In this document: piece by piece, positions 1-6,084 of the stretch | How positions within the stretch are numbered: the stretch's first letter is position 1 | Layout: every line of letters begins with the position of its first letter | Source of the DNA: an uncultured Actinomyces sp. | GTDB lineage: Bacteria; Actinomycetota; Actinomycetes; Actinomycetales; Actinomycetaceae | Reading direction: 5' to 3' | Length of the DNA stretch: 6,256 nucleotides | Assembly: GCA_946998115.1 (NCBI GenBank) | Contig: CAMPYB010000038.1 | Coordinates: forward strand, 1-6,256 | Translations under genes and position numbers: made by a program | The notes under the pieces: generated by a model | Seen by the model: the letters and a program-made list of their open reading frames with translations, nothing else | Told to the model about the DNA's origin: nothing | Databases searched by the model: none

Positions 1-757
1 ATGGATAAGGATAATCGTAATGTTTGTTATAAAATTTTAGTCCTTGTTTTGTAACATAAAAAAAATCATCATAATCTAGAAGGTGAGCTAAACTTTTTCT
101 GCAATAAAGTCCTAATTCTATTTTTTGTTTATTCTCAGTGTCATAATATTCATCTTTTATTGAATGATAGTTTCCTGCTACAATCGCAGTAATATATGAC
201 GAAAGTTTTGGTGTAGTTTTAAAAATATGTGTTGATGTTGTATCGCTATCTTTTTGTTCTTTTTTAGAACTATTAGATAAGACTACCCAATTTTTTGGTG
301 CTGTTACTGTTATATTCCAATGAGCTTTTAAATCTGGTTGATCAAAACAAGCATATACTCTTCTAGCATCGGTAGGTTCATAGTGAGTGTATAAGTAGCA
401 ATTACTATCTTGTGGATCGAAATATCTATGAAGTCCTTCACCTGTTATTGAATACTTACATTTTGCACAAATAGTAACGATATTTTTTGTGTTTGGTATT
501 AAATTTTTTAAATAAAGTTTTGAACCATCATATTCACATTTAACTATATGACCATTTATAGATATTTGTTCTATATTTTCAGCAATAATATCAATGAAAG
601 TTTCAGATACTTTAGGTATAAATGTGATAGATGAATATGAATCAAAAGTTTTATTATTTTTATTATTTGCGCCTTCTAAATTTAATTCAACATCCATTGT
701 TGATAAATCTATTGATACTGATCTGCGATTTGCGTCAAGTTTAGTTAATGTATTCAT
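1..757 (-). CDS. pepN: Aminopeptidase N, M1 metallopeptidase family (N-terminal part, truncated by window edge)
   Basis: M1 aminopeptidases are zinc enzymes, normally cytosolic in these bacteria, that remove N-terminal residues from peptides. The reading frame is open for 252 codons from the ATG at 755-757 to the left edge with no stop. What is visible is the N-terminal beta-sheet domain. Residues about 124-143 carry the family signature THYEPTDARR followed by CFDQPDLKA, preceded by GLHRYFDP (108-115) and followed by a TVTAP-x-NWVVLSNS stretch (150-163). The wording GLHRYFDP, DARR and QPDLKA is closest to what I know of the Streptomyces lividans-type PepN. The fragment ends at YDYPYP, just where M1 proteins approach the catalytic domain, so the GAMEN and HEXXH zinc motifs lie outside the window. 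The start is supported by an N-terminus of the expected length (LTKLDANRR, then the VELNL strand). No Shine-Dalgarno precedes it, but a TATAAT box lies 11 nt upstream. Family is confident; the subtype is from memory of the motifs. Confidence 0.9.
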   Translation of the reverse strand, partial: MNTLTKLDANRRSVSIDLSTMDVELNLEGANNKNNKTFDSYSSITFIPKVSETFIDIIAENIEQISINGHIVKCEYDGSKLYLKNLIPNTKNIVTICAKCKYSITGEGLHRYFDPQDSNCYLYTHYEPTDARRVYACFDQPDLKAHWNITVTAPKNWVVLSNSSKKEQKDSDTTSTHIFKTTPKLSSYITAIVAGNYHSIKDEYYDTENKQKIELGLYCRKSLAHLLDYDDFFYVTKQGLKFYNKHYDYPYP

Positions 758-966
758 GTTACAAGTGTATTATAAATTGTTGTAAACTAAAAATAGTTCT
801 ATTTTTTTATTAGAAAAATTAAAGTATTGATTATTGAAAAATATTTTAAATATTCACTTATAAATTGCATAATATCTACATTTATCAGATATAAAACAAT
901 TATTTATATTAGAAATAAATATATTTTTTAAAAAACATATTGTTTATTTATATACATGTTAAATAT
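758..966. other. AT-rich intergenic region upstream of the aminopeptidase
   Basis: No gene is seen here. The stretch is extremely A/T-rich, with a T6A6 palindrome at 924-935 and other A/T runs typical of upstream promoter DNA. Apart from the -10 box at 769-774 nothing specific can be supported. A short open frame starting at 940 on the plus strand runs through the terminator and then antisense into the surface-protein gene, and it has no coding character. Confidence 0.5.
769..774 (-). promoter_or_regulatory. Putative -10 box of the aminopeptidase gene (near-leaderless start)
   Basis: Read on the minus strand this is a consensus TATAAT with 11 nt between it and the ATG at 755-757. If it is used, transcription would begin only about 4-5 nt before the start codon, giving a nearly leaderless mRNA. 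That would agree with the absence of any purine-rich ribosome binding site. No good -35 hexamer is seen at the usual distance, so the call rests on the -10 match and its position in very AT-rich DNA. Confidence 0.4.
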
Positions 967-1001
967 TTTTGGGGAGAAGCTATAGAGCTTTCTCCCCAAA
1001 A
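967..1001 (-). terminator. Hairpin terminator after the surface-protein gene
   Basis: The arms TTTTGGGGAGA-AGCT (967-981) and AGCT-T-TCTCCCCAAAA (986-1001) pair almost completely, with one bulged T and a 4-nt ATAG loop. The hairpin sits 41 nt after the stop codon of the surface-protein gene (1043-1045). The stem is flanked by T/A runs on both sides, so it is nearly symmetrical. The tract following it on the minus strand is AT-rich but not a clean U-run. It separates the surface-protein transcript from the aminopeptidase gene, which has its own -10 box. Confidence 0.75.
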
Positions 1002-1042
1002 TCATTCAGTTATTGTTACTATACATACAACTTTTTGTACAA

Positions 1043-4000
1043 TTAGTTTTCTTTTCTATTTTTACGCAAAGTTGCTACAAGAGCTAATCCTGCTACAACA
1101 CTTACTGCATAAGGTAAAACAGGCGTACTATCACCAGTATTAGGTGTGTTACTCGAGTTATATGCTTTACCTTTTTGCTTTAGGCTTACATGATTATTTG
1201 AATTATTTCCAAATGGTGCAGTTGCAGTATTATTTGGATTAGAATTCAAATTATTCGATCCTTTTGGCGTATTGTGTTGCTGATTTGGATTTACTAAACG
1301 TTCATAAGCTTCACGAGCTAACTTAAGGTTTGCTAATGCATTATTATGAGCCGTATTCAAAACGTCAAATTTTTGCTTTATTACGTTATATGCATTTTGC
1401 TTTTCTTTTAAGTCATCTGCAAAAGGAGCTAGTTTCCTATTTAATGAATTGGAAATTGACAATAAAAGCTTTAGCTGTGTATATGAATCGTATGTTGCAG
1501 GATTATTCAAATCGATAGCATGCAATTTCTCGAGATCGCTATCCACTTTTGTTTTTTCTTCCTGTTTTTTAGCCAATTCATTATCTACATTACGTAAAGT
1601 AGCTTCTGCATCATCAACTTTTGCTTGAGCATCTCTTTCAGCTTTTTCTTCATTAAGCAATGCATCCAACAAGGTTGCAATATTTGGATCCGTTTTTGCT
1701 AATTTATTCAAAGCATCTTGAGCTTTTTGAACTTCTAGTTTGAGATTTGGCAATTCACCTTGTTTTTCAGTTAATTGCTTTTTGCTATCTTCAATCTTTT
1801 GCTGATTATCTTTTATAGCATTATCAGCTTTTGTCTTATCTTGTTCTTTTTCTCGCAAAACTGCTTCAGCTTGCTGCCTTTGGAATTCTGCCATATTGAA
1901 TGCATCAAGTGCTTTAGCTGCTTTAGTTAATGCTTCAAGTGCTTTAGCTTTAGCTTCTTTTAGTTCTTTTTCTTTATTTGTAGCTTCTTTTTGAGCGCTT
2001 TGAACAAGTGGTTTAGCTTTTTCTAAAGCTTGTCCAACTTGTTGTAGTTCCTGTTTAGCATCATTTACTTTTTGTGTTGCTTCAGTAATTTCTTGTTCAG
2101 GAACATCAACATATTTCTTCAACTCAGTATCAGCTTCAGCTTTATCTTTTTGAGCTTGAGCTTCAGCTTCAGTTGCTCTTTGCAAATCCTTTTCAGCTTC
2201 AACAAGTTTCTTCTTTAGATCTTCTAGTTTTGCTGTTTCAGAATTCTTCTTTAGTTCTGCTTCAGCTTGCTGTTTTCTACCTTCAGCGTCTTTCACTGCT
2301 TGTTCTTGAGCAGTAGTTGTAAGAGCCTGCAATTGTTTGCGTTTTTCTTCAAGCTGTTTAGTGTCATAATTTTTCTTATCATCCATATAAGCTTGAGTAA
2401 AAGCATCTTCATCTTTATATGAAGTGTGAACGTCAGCTACTTTTGCTTTTCCGAACATCTGCTCATATGCTACAAGATATTTCTGATTCTTTGTGATAGA
2501 AATACCTGTAATATCAAAGTTTCCATTCATCAAATTCGTATAATGGCCTGTTTGACCACCTGGTTTTTCTGTAACGTAATCTTCACGTTCGTCTATAAAC
2601 CAGCCATTGAATGGATTGTTGTCTTGAAAATTTCCCCAAGCTAAGTTTTCACCATATGCATTCGTTGTATCAAATAGGTTATTCGATACTTCTTTGTTTT
2701 TTAGAAGGTGATGACCAGGATTTCCACCTAAATTCATTATATGTGAAGATAGTGCATTTGAAACGATAGATGCTATTGTAAGACTTGCTGAAACGCGTAC
2801 AATGTCTACATCAGGAAGCTGTTTCTTCTTTTCTGTGCCTTTTAGTGGGAAAGCTTGCGGATTAGCGCGATAATCATTTGATTTTCTAATTAATTCTATA
2901 GATTCTAAGAAATTTTTCTCAGTCAAACTTTCATCAATTAGTTTCATAAAGTCTTGTTCTTTTGTACCTTCAAGGTATTTACCTAATTCAGATTTCTTGA
3001 TTATATCAATCCACTCTTGTAGTGTTTTACCTTTTTCTTTCTTAGCTTCTTTATCTAGGAAAGAAAGTACAGTGTTAGTATTTTGCTGTTCTAATTTTTT
3101 AATCTCTTCTTCAAGTTCAGATCTCTGCTTCTTAATTTTTTCTAATTCTGCAGTTTTTTCTTTGAGTTCTTTTTCTGCTTCAGCAAGCTGTGTTTGAGCT
3201 TTTTGTACATTTTCTTTTTCTGCTTCAGCTTTAGGTTCCTGCTCTTTTACAGCTTTATCAGCTTCTTCTTTAGTAGTTTGAGCAGTAGTTTTTGTCTGAG
3301 TTGCTTTTTCAACATCACTTGCTGCTTTTTCAGCTTTAGCTTTAGCATCTAAATATAATTGCTTTTCTTTTTGCTTATCGGATAGTTCTTTTTCTAATAC
3401 TTTTACTTTTTCGCTTTTAATCTTTACATTATCTTCTGCTTGTGAAAGATTTTCTTGTGCCTTTTTAAGAGATTGATTAGCTTTATTGAAATCTTCTTGA
3501 GCTTTTTGTTGTGCTTGAGCTTTTAGAGAGTTATCTTTGTCTGCTTCAGTTTTTTCAGGCAAAGTTTTATCTTTTGCTTGTGTAGCTGTTTTTAGATTTT
3601 CTGTAGCAACAGACAATTCTTTTTCTGCTTCAGCAAGCTGTTTTTGAGCTAATTCTTTTTCTGCATTAGCTTCATTTAAAGTTCTCTCAGTTGCTTCAAT
3701 TGCCTTTTCAGCTTGAGTAACTAATGTTTGCTTAGCTTCAAGTTCAGTTTTAGCATTATCAAGTTTACCTGCAAGATTTTGATCAGCATTAGCTTTAGCA
3801 TTTTCATATTTTTCTTTTGCTTGAGCAACTTTTTCTGTTGCTTGTCTTACTTCATTTTCAAGCTTTTCAAACTTAGCATTAGCTTCAGTCTTCTTATTAT
3901 TTAGACTTTGTATTTGCTTTTCAGTTTCAGTCTTAGTATTTTCAGCTTTTTTAATAAGTTCATTTACATATGTTTTAGCGTCATTTGTTTTAGAATCAGC

Positions 4001-4297
4001 TTCAGCTTTAATCTTATTATAATTAGCTTGTGAATTAGATAATTTTTGTTCAGCATCAGTTTTGCTCGGTACAATTTTATTGAGCTCTTCAGCTGTTCTT
4101 TTTTCTTCAGCAACAGCTTTATTCAAATTTTCTTTAGCTTGTTCTTTAGTAATAGAATTAGCTGTCGATGAAATGTTTTCAGCCTTATTTACATTAGTGT
4201 CTGTGTTGAGTTGAGCAAATCCTGCAACAGATCCAGATGTAAGAGCTACAACAGTTATACCTGTAACTAATCCGTCTTTAAAAATCTTCCTTTTCAT
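1043..4297 (-). CDS. Sortase-anchored coiled-coil surface protein with CAP / SEC10-PgrA-type domain
   Basis: The 1084-aa protein has a signal peptide: MKRKIFKDG, a hydrophobic stretch at residues 10-28, and a probable cut after GFA-28. Residues about 45-415 form an Ala/Glu/Lys/Gln-rich coiled coil. Residues about 435-620 form a globular CAP-like domain with the expected His/Glu/Glu/His set: H529-H530 in GHHLL, E550 in GENLAWG, E570/E572 in DERE, and H585 in TGHYTNLM. A second coiled coil covers about 645-1000 and an Asn-rich stalk 1003-1050. The sorting signal is TPNTG (1051-1055), a hydrophobic segment, then RKNRKEN. This matches the SEC10/PgrA surface-exclusion/adhesin family, whose enterococcal members reduce plasmid entry or mediate adhesion and aggregation. 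No conjugation genes are nearby, so an adhesin or wall-associated role is more likely here. The first residue of the motif is T rather than L. A weak GAGAAAG ribosome site (4306-4312) lies 8 nt before the ATG. Architecture is confident; function is inferred. Confidence 0.88.
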   Translation of the reverse strand: MKRKIFKDGLVTGITVVALTSGSVAGFAQLNTDTNVNKAENISSTANSITKEQAKENLNKAVAEEKRTAEELNKIVPSKTDAEQKLSNSQANYNKIKAEADSKTNDAKTYVNELIKKAENTKTETEKQIQSLNNKKTEANAKFEKLENEVRQATEKVAQAKEKYENAKANADQNLAGKLDNAKTELEAKQTLVTQAEKAIEATERTLNEANAEKELAQKQLAEAEKELSVATENLKTATQAKDKTLPEKTEADKDNSLKAQAQQKAQEDFNKANQSLKKAQENLSQAEDNVKIKSEKVKVLEKELSDKQKEKQLYLDAKAKAEKAASDVEKATQTKTTAQTTKEEADKAVKEQEPKAEAEKENVQKAQTQLAEAEKELKEKTAELEKIKKQRSELEEEIKKLEQQNTNTVLSFLDKEAKKEKGKTLQEWIDIIKKSELGKYLEGTKEQDFMKLIDESLTEKNFLESIELIRKSNDYRANPQAFPLKGTEKKKQLPDVDIVRVSASLTIASIVSNALSSHIMNLGGNPGHHLLKNKEVSNNLFDTTNAYGENLAWGNFQDNNPFNGWFIDEREDYVTEKPGGQTGHYTNLMNGNFDITGISITKNQKYLVAYEQMFGKAKVADVHTSYKDEDAFTQAYMDDKKNYDTKQLEEKRKQLQALTTTAQEQAVKDAEGRKQQAEAELKKNSETAKLEDLKKKLVEAEKDLQRATEAEAQAQKDKAEADTELKKYVDVPEQEITEATQKVNDAKQELQQVGQALEKAKPLVQSAQKEATNKEKELKEAKAKALEALTKAAKALDAFNMAEFQRQQAEAVLREKEQDKTKADNAIKDNQQKIEDSKKQLTEKQGELPNLKLEVQKAQDALNKLAKTDPNIATLLDALLNEEKAERDAQAKVDDAEATLRNVDNELAKKQEEKTKVDSDLEKLHAIDLNNPATYDSYTQLKLLLSISNSLNRKLAPFADDLKEKQNAYNVIKQKFDVLNTAHNNALANLKLAREAYERLVNPNQQHNTPKGSNNLNSNPNNTATAPFGNNSNNHVSLKQKGKAYNSSNTPNTGDSTPVLPYAVSVVAGLALVATLRKNRKEN
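1133..1147 (-). other. Cell-wall sorting motif TPNTG (variant of LPXTG)
   Basis: These codons specify T-P-N-T-G at residues 1051-1055, followed by DSTPVLP, a hydrophobic span of about 15 residues and a basic tail (RKNRKEN). The order motif, hydrophobic segment, positive tail is that of a sortase substrate. The canonical first Leu is replaced by Thr. No sortase gene is present in the window. Confidence 0.75.
1901..1949 (-). repeat. Short tandem repeat of 30-bp period in the second coiled coil
   Basis: A 19-base word occurs at 1901-1919 and again at 1931-1949 with one mismatch. It encodes the paired segments AKALEA and AKALDA, ten residues apart. It is a local duplication inside the Ala-rich coil. 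Confidence 0.6.
3167..3200 (-). repeat. 34-bp direct repeat, copy A, within the coiled-coil coding region
   Basis: This stretch matches 3617-3650 at 33 of 34 bases (the difference is g3192 versus t3642). It encodes the coiled-coil segment AQTQLAEAEKEL. The two copies are exactly 450 bp (150 codons) apart, so recombination between them would remove or duplicate 150 residues in frame. Confidence 0.8.
3617..3650 (-). repeat. 34-bp direct repeat, copy B, within the coiled-coil coding region
   Basis: This is the partner of the copy at 3167-3200. It encodes AQKQLAEAEKEL in the first coiled coil. The near identity at DNA level, including third codon positions, points to recent duplication or gene conversion rather than only amino-acid bias. 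Confidence 0.8.
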
Positions 4298-4343
4298 ACT
4301 AAAAACTTTCTCTATGTATGACTACGCAAAAAAATTCGTAATA

Positions 4344-4349
4344 ATTATA
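4344..4349 (-). promoter_or_regulatory. Putative -10 box of the surface-protein gene
   Basis: On the minus strand this is TATAAT, preceded by CCTG and about 46 nt upstream of the ATG at 4295-4297. That would leave a leader of roughly 40 nt. The -35 region at the expected distance is poor, and the DNA further upstream is A/T-rich, which fits a promoter aided by an UP element or an activator. Confidence 0.45.
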
Positions 4350-4427
4350 CAGGATAAATATTTTTATGGAACATAAAAAATGTACGAAATGCTAAAAATA
4401 TTTAAATTTAAAACAGAAATGCGTTAT

Positions 4428-4440
4428 TTGTATACATTAT
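4428..4440. promoter_or_regulatory. Putative GntR-type operator upstream of the surface-protein gene
   Basis: The 13-base word TTGTATACATTAT here is identical to the reverse complement of 5248-5260, part of the palindromic control region of the neighbouring regulator and DDAH gene. It contains the palindrome TGTATACA, which fits the half-site style of FCD-type GntR operators (TNGTNNNACNA). It lies about 130 bp before the surface-protein start codon and about 80 bp upstream of the putative -10 box. Binding is inferred only. Confidence 0.4.
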
Positions 4441-4492
4441 TAATATTTAATAAAGAAAAAGTTTTTATTTCATAGCATACTTTGACACAAAT

Positions 4493-4531
4493 GCGCGAAA
4501 ATAATTAACCTTTTGTTAACCATTTTCGCGC
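4493..4531 (-). terminator. Hairpin terminator after the GntR regulator gene
   Basis: GCGCGAAAAT (4493-4502) and ATTTTCGCGC (4522-4531) are perfectly complementary over 10 bp. Inside them TTAAC (4504-4508) and GTTAA pair again around a short loop. The structure starts 11 nt beyond the regulator's stop codon. On the minus strand it is followed by ATTTGTGTC, a weak U-tract. It separates the regulator transcript from the surface-protein promoter. Confidence 0.7.
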
Positions 4532-4542
4532 TACTAATTAAA

Positions 4543-5178
4543 TTAAAATAAATCATATTTAGCTCTAGAAACATTCCAATGAACATTTTCAAAATAAGAT
4601 TGCAATTCTTTTGTTTTCTTTTGCTTAAATAAATTAATTATTTCCTCATGCTCATTATTTGTTTCTTCTAGCACTTTTTGTAAAGTCTGCTTATCAGCAT
4701 GAGCATAAGACTTACCAACAAAACTATACTTCAAGCGGTTTACAACACTAACTAAAATCTGATTAGGACATTTCGACATATAAAAATTATGAAACTGCAT
4801 TTGCAACTCGTTATATTTAGTATACAATCCATTTTTTATGCTAGCATACATAACATCGACCATGTATTGCATTTGCGTAAAATCATCTTCAGACAAATGA
4901 CCTACGGTAAGTTGAGCTATTTTTCCGTCTAAATAACCAATCAACTCATATAAATCTTCAATTTCTTCAACTGAAAGCTTTTTCAACGTGTAGCCTTTAT
5001 TAGCTTCTTTCTGAATTATGCCTTCTGCTGAAAGATGTATAAGAGCTTCTCTGATTGGAGTTCTTGATAATCCTAAATTTTCAACTAAATACCCCTCAGT
5101 AAACTTACCATCCGGCTGAATCTCTCCAGTCGAAATTTTTTCTGACAATAAATTATAAACCATATCTTTTGGATTCAT
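4543..5178 (-). CDS. GntR-family transcriptional regulator, FCD (FadR-type) subfamily
   Basis: The 211-aa protein is of usual length for this subfamily. Residues about 5-67 form a winged helix-turn-helix, with the recognition segment LSRTPIREAL (37-46) and the wing around KGYTLKKLS. Residues about 72-205 form an all-helical FCD ligand-binding domain. Three histidines at the usual metal-ligand positions are present (H130 in QFHNF, H177 in NEHEEI, H200 in NVHWN). The aspartate expected four residues before the first is Q126. Such proteins are cytosolic and usually repress a neighbouring catabolic operon until a small carboxylate or amino-acid effector binds. The gene is divergent from the DDAH gene, and a shared 103-bp region with palindromes lies between them, so local control and autoregulation are likely. 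The ATG at 5176-5178 is preceded by a strong GGAGGT site (5183-5188), 4 nt away. The effector is unknown; an arginine derivative is an inference from context. Confidence 0.9.
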   Translation of the reverse strand: MNPKDMVYNLLSEKISTGEIQPDGKFTEGYLVENLGLSRTPIREALIHLSAEGIIQKEANKGYTLKKLSVEEIEDLYELIGYLDGKIAQLTVGHLSEDDFTQMQYMVDVMYASIKNGLYTKYNELQMQFHNFYMSKCPNQILVSVVNRLKYSFVGKSYAHADKQTLQKVLEETNNEHEEIINLFKQKKTKELQSYFENVHWNVSRAKYDLF

Positions 5179-5222
5179 TTTTACCTCCGCTTATATATTT
5201 TACATCATAAAGCGTAAAAAAT

Positions 5223-5252
5223 TTGTCATTTATACAAAATATTTTGTATAAT
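5223..5252 (+). promoter_or_regulatory. Promoter of the DDAH gene (-35 TTGTCA, -10 TATAAT)
   Basis: TTGTCA at 5223-5228 and a consensus TATAAT at 5247-5252 are separated by 18 bp. Transcription would start near 5259, leaving a leader of about 22 nt with the ribosome site AAAGGGG (5268-5274) 7 nt before the ATG. The operator palindromes fill the spacer and overlap the -10 box and start point, which is an arrangement suited to repression. Confidence 0.7.
5231..5250. promoter_or_regulatory. 20-bp perfect palindrome, operator of the divergent GntR/DDAH region
   Basis: TATACAAAAT (5231-5240) followed by ATTTTGTATA (5241-5250) is a perfect 20-bp palindrome in the spacer between -35 and -10. Its half-site TATACAA recurs in the next palindrome. 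The likely binder is the GntR protein encoded immediately to the left. Confidence 0.65.
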
Positions 5253-5260
5253 GTATACAA
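5244..5260. promoter_or_regulatory. 17-bp palindrome overlapping the -10 box, second operator
   Basis: TTGTATA (5244-5250), ATG, TATACAA (5254-5260) is a perfect inverted repeat. It shares its left half with the right half of the 20-bp palindrome, so three evenly styled half-sites lie in a row. It covers the TATAAT and the probable transcription start. Its right part also contains TGTATACA, the core repeated upstream of the surface-protein gene. Confidence 0.65.
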
Positions 5261-5281
5261 CGATAAGAAAGGGGATGCGAA

Positions 5282-6058
5282 ATGTTCAAAAATGTTATCG
5301 TTAGAGTACCAGGAAAATCTTTATCTGAAGGACTCTCAGGTGAAGGTACCAATGAAGGTAAACCAAATTGGACAAATGCAATTGTTCAACATGAATACTA
5401 TATAAATGCACTTACCAAAACAGGCGTAAATGTAACAGTCTTACCTCCTATGGAGGATTTCCCAGATTCTTGTTTCATAGAAGACAATGCGCTATGTACA
5501 CCTAAATGTGTAATCATTAGTCGCCCCGGAGCTCCTACACGTCGAAATGAATCACAAGACGCACAGTTCCGTGAAACAATAAAGAAATTCTATGACAATA
5601 TAGAAGAAATAAAAGCACCAGGAACTATTGAACCAGGCGACATTATGATGGTCGGCGATCATTACTACATTGGACTATCAGCACGCACAAATGAAGAAGG
5701 TGCAAAGCAAATGATATCCATTTTAGAAAAATATGGAATGACTGGTGAAACAGTTGAAATGCAAGAAATGTTGCACTTAAAAACAGGCGTGAACTACCTA
5801 GAAAACAACAACCTTTTGATTTCAGGTGAATTTTTACGTGATCCTCGTTTTGATAAATTCAACAAAATTGAAATTCCAGAAGATGAAGGATACGCTGCAA
5901 ACTGTATTTGGATTAACGGTTATGTGATCGTACCTGCAGGATATCCAAAAGTAAAGAAAGCAATCGAAGATTTAGGCGAATATAAAGTATTAGAAGTTGA
6001 CACTTCAGAATTCCGCAAAGTAGATGGCGGATTGAGTTGCCTATCTTTGCGTTTCTAA
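5282..6058 (+). CDS. ddaH: Dimethylarginine dimethylaminohydrolase (DDAH)-family enzyme
   Basis: DDAH converts N-omega-methylated arginines to citrulline and an alkylamine. It belongs to the guanidino-group-modifying amidinotransferase/deiminase fold and acts in the cytosol. The 258-aa length is typical. Visible motifs are FPDSCFIED (60-68, substrate binding), the glutamate-containing EPGD (117-120), GLSARTNEEG (131-140, substrate-contacting Arg135), LHLKTG with catalytic His165, and DGGLSCLSLRF at the end with nucleophile Cys253. All elements of the Cys-His-Glu/Asp machinery appear intact. The start is fixed by AAAGGGG 7 nt upstream and by the N-terminal strand MFKNVIVRVP. The gene is divergent from a GntR regulator and followed after 118 bp by an amino-acid transporter, suggesting an uptake-and-hydrolysis unit. 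Codons are visibly richer in C/G than those of the aminopeptidase, consistent with higher expression or a different origin. A related activity on arginine or another guanidino compound cannot be excluded from sequence alone. Confidence 0.88.
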   Translation: MFKNVIVRVPGKSLSEGLSGEGTNEGKPNWTNAIVQHEYYINALTKTGVNVTVLPPMEDFPDSCFIEDNALCTPKCVIISRPGAPTRRNESQDAQFRETIKKFYDNIEEIKAPGTIEPGDIMMVGDHYYIGLSARTNEEGAKQMISILEKYGMTGETVEMQEMLHLKTGVNYLENNNLLISGEFLRDPRFDKFNKIEIPEDEGYAANCIWINGYVIVPAGYPKVKKAIEDLGEYKVLEVDTSEFRKVDGGLSCLSLRF

Positions 6059-6060
6059 AA

Positions 6061-6082
6061 AATAGTTTCCCACATAACTATT
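6061..6082 (+). repeat. Small inverted repeat just after the DDAH stop codon
   Basis: AATAGTT (6061-6067) and AACTATT (6076-6082) are perfect complements with an 8-nt loop. The hairpin starts 2 nt beyond the stop codon and directly abuts the larger hairpin. It is weak (A/T-rich) but could protect the mRNA 3' end. Confidence 0.5.
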
Positions 6083-6084
6083 AA

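Noticed and set aside
594..785. Plus-strand open frame of 63 codons at the left
   Set aside because: It lies antisense to the aminopeptidase N-terminus, whose product has clear M1 family motifs; no ribosome site or recognisable product.
940..1143. Plus-strand open frame of 67 codons
   Set aside because: It runs through the terminator hairpin and into the sorting-signal region of the surface-protein gene on the other strand; low-complexity translation.
1330..3197. Plus-strand open frames at 1330-1518, 2426-2644 and 2997-3197
   Set aside because: All are antisense shadows of the surface-protein gene, caused by its biased composition (Ser/Leu/Phe-rich products opposite Glu/Lys/Ala codons).
1700..4200. 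Dense repeated GCTTCAGC / TTTTGAGC words suggesting a CRISPR or tandem array
   Set aside because: They follow codon periodicity of Ala/Glu/Lys-rich heptads in one open frame and have no constant spacer length.
1043..4297. Surface-exclusion function implying a conjugative plasmid
   Set aside because: The SEC10/PgrA family name comes from plasmid systems, but no transfer, replication or partition genes are in the window and the neighbours look chromosomal.
4818..4827. TAGTATACAA, a match to the GntR operator style
   Set aside because: It lies inside the regulator coding sequence with no promoter nearby and shares only the short core, so it is probably chance in AT-rich DNA.
5223..5405. Plus-strand open frame overlapping the DDAH start
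   Set aside because: It begins inside the promoter and operators and is out of frame with the well-supported DDAH gene.
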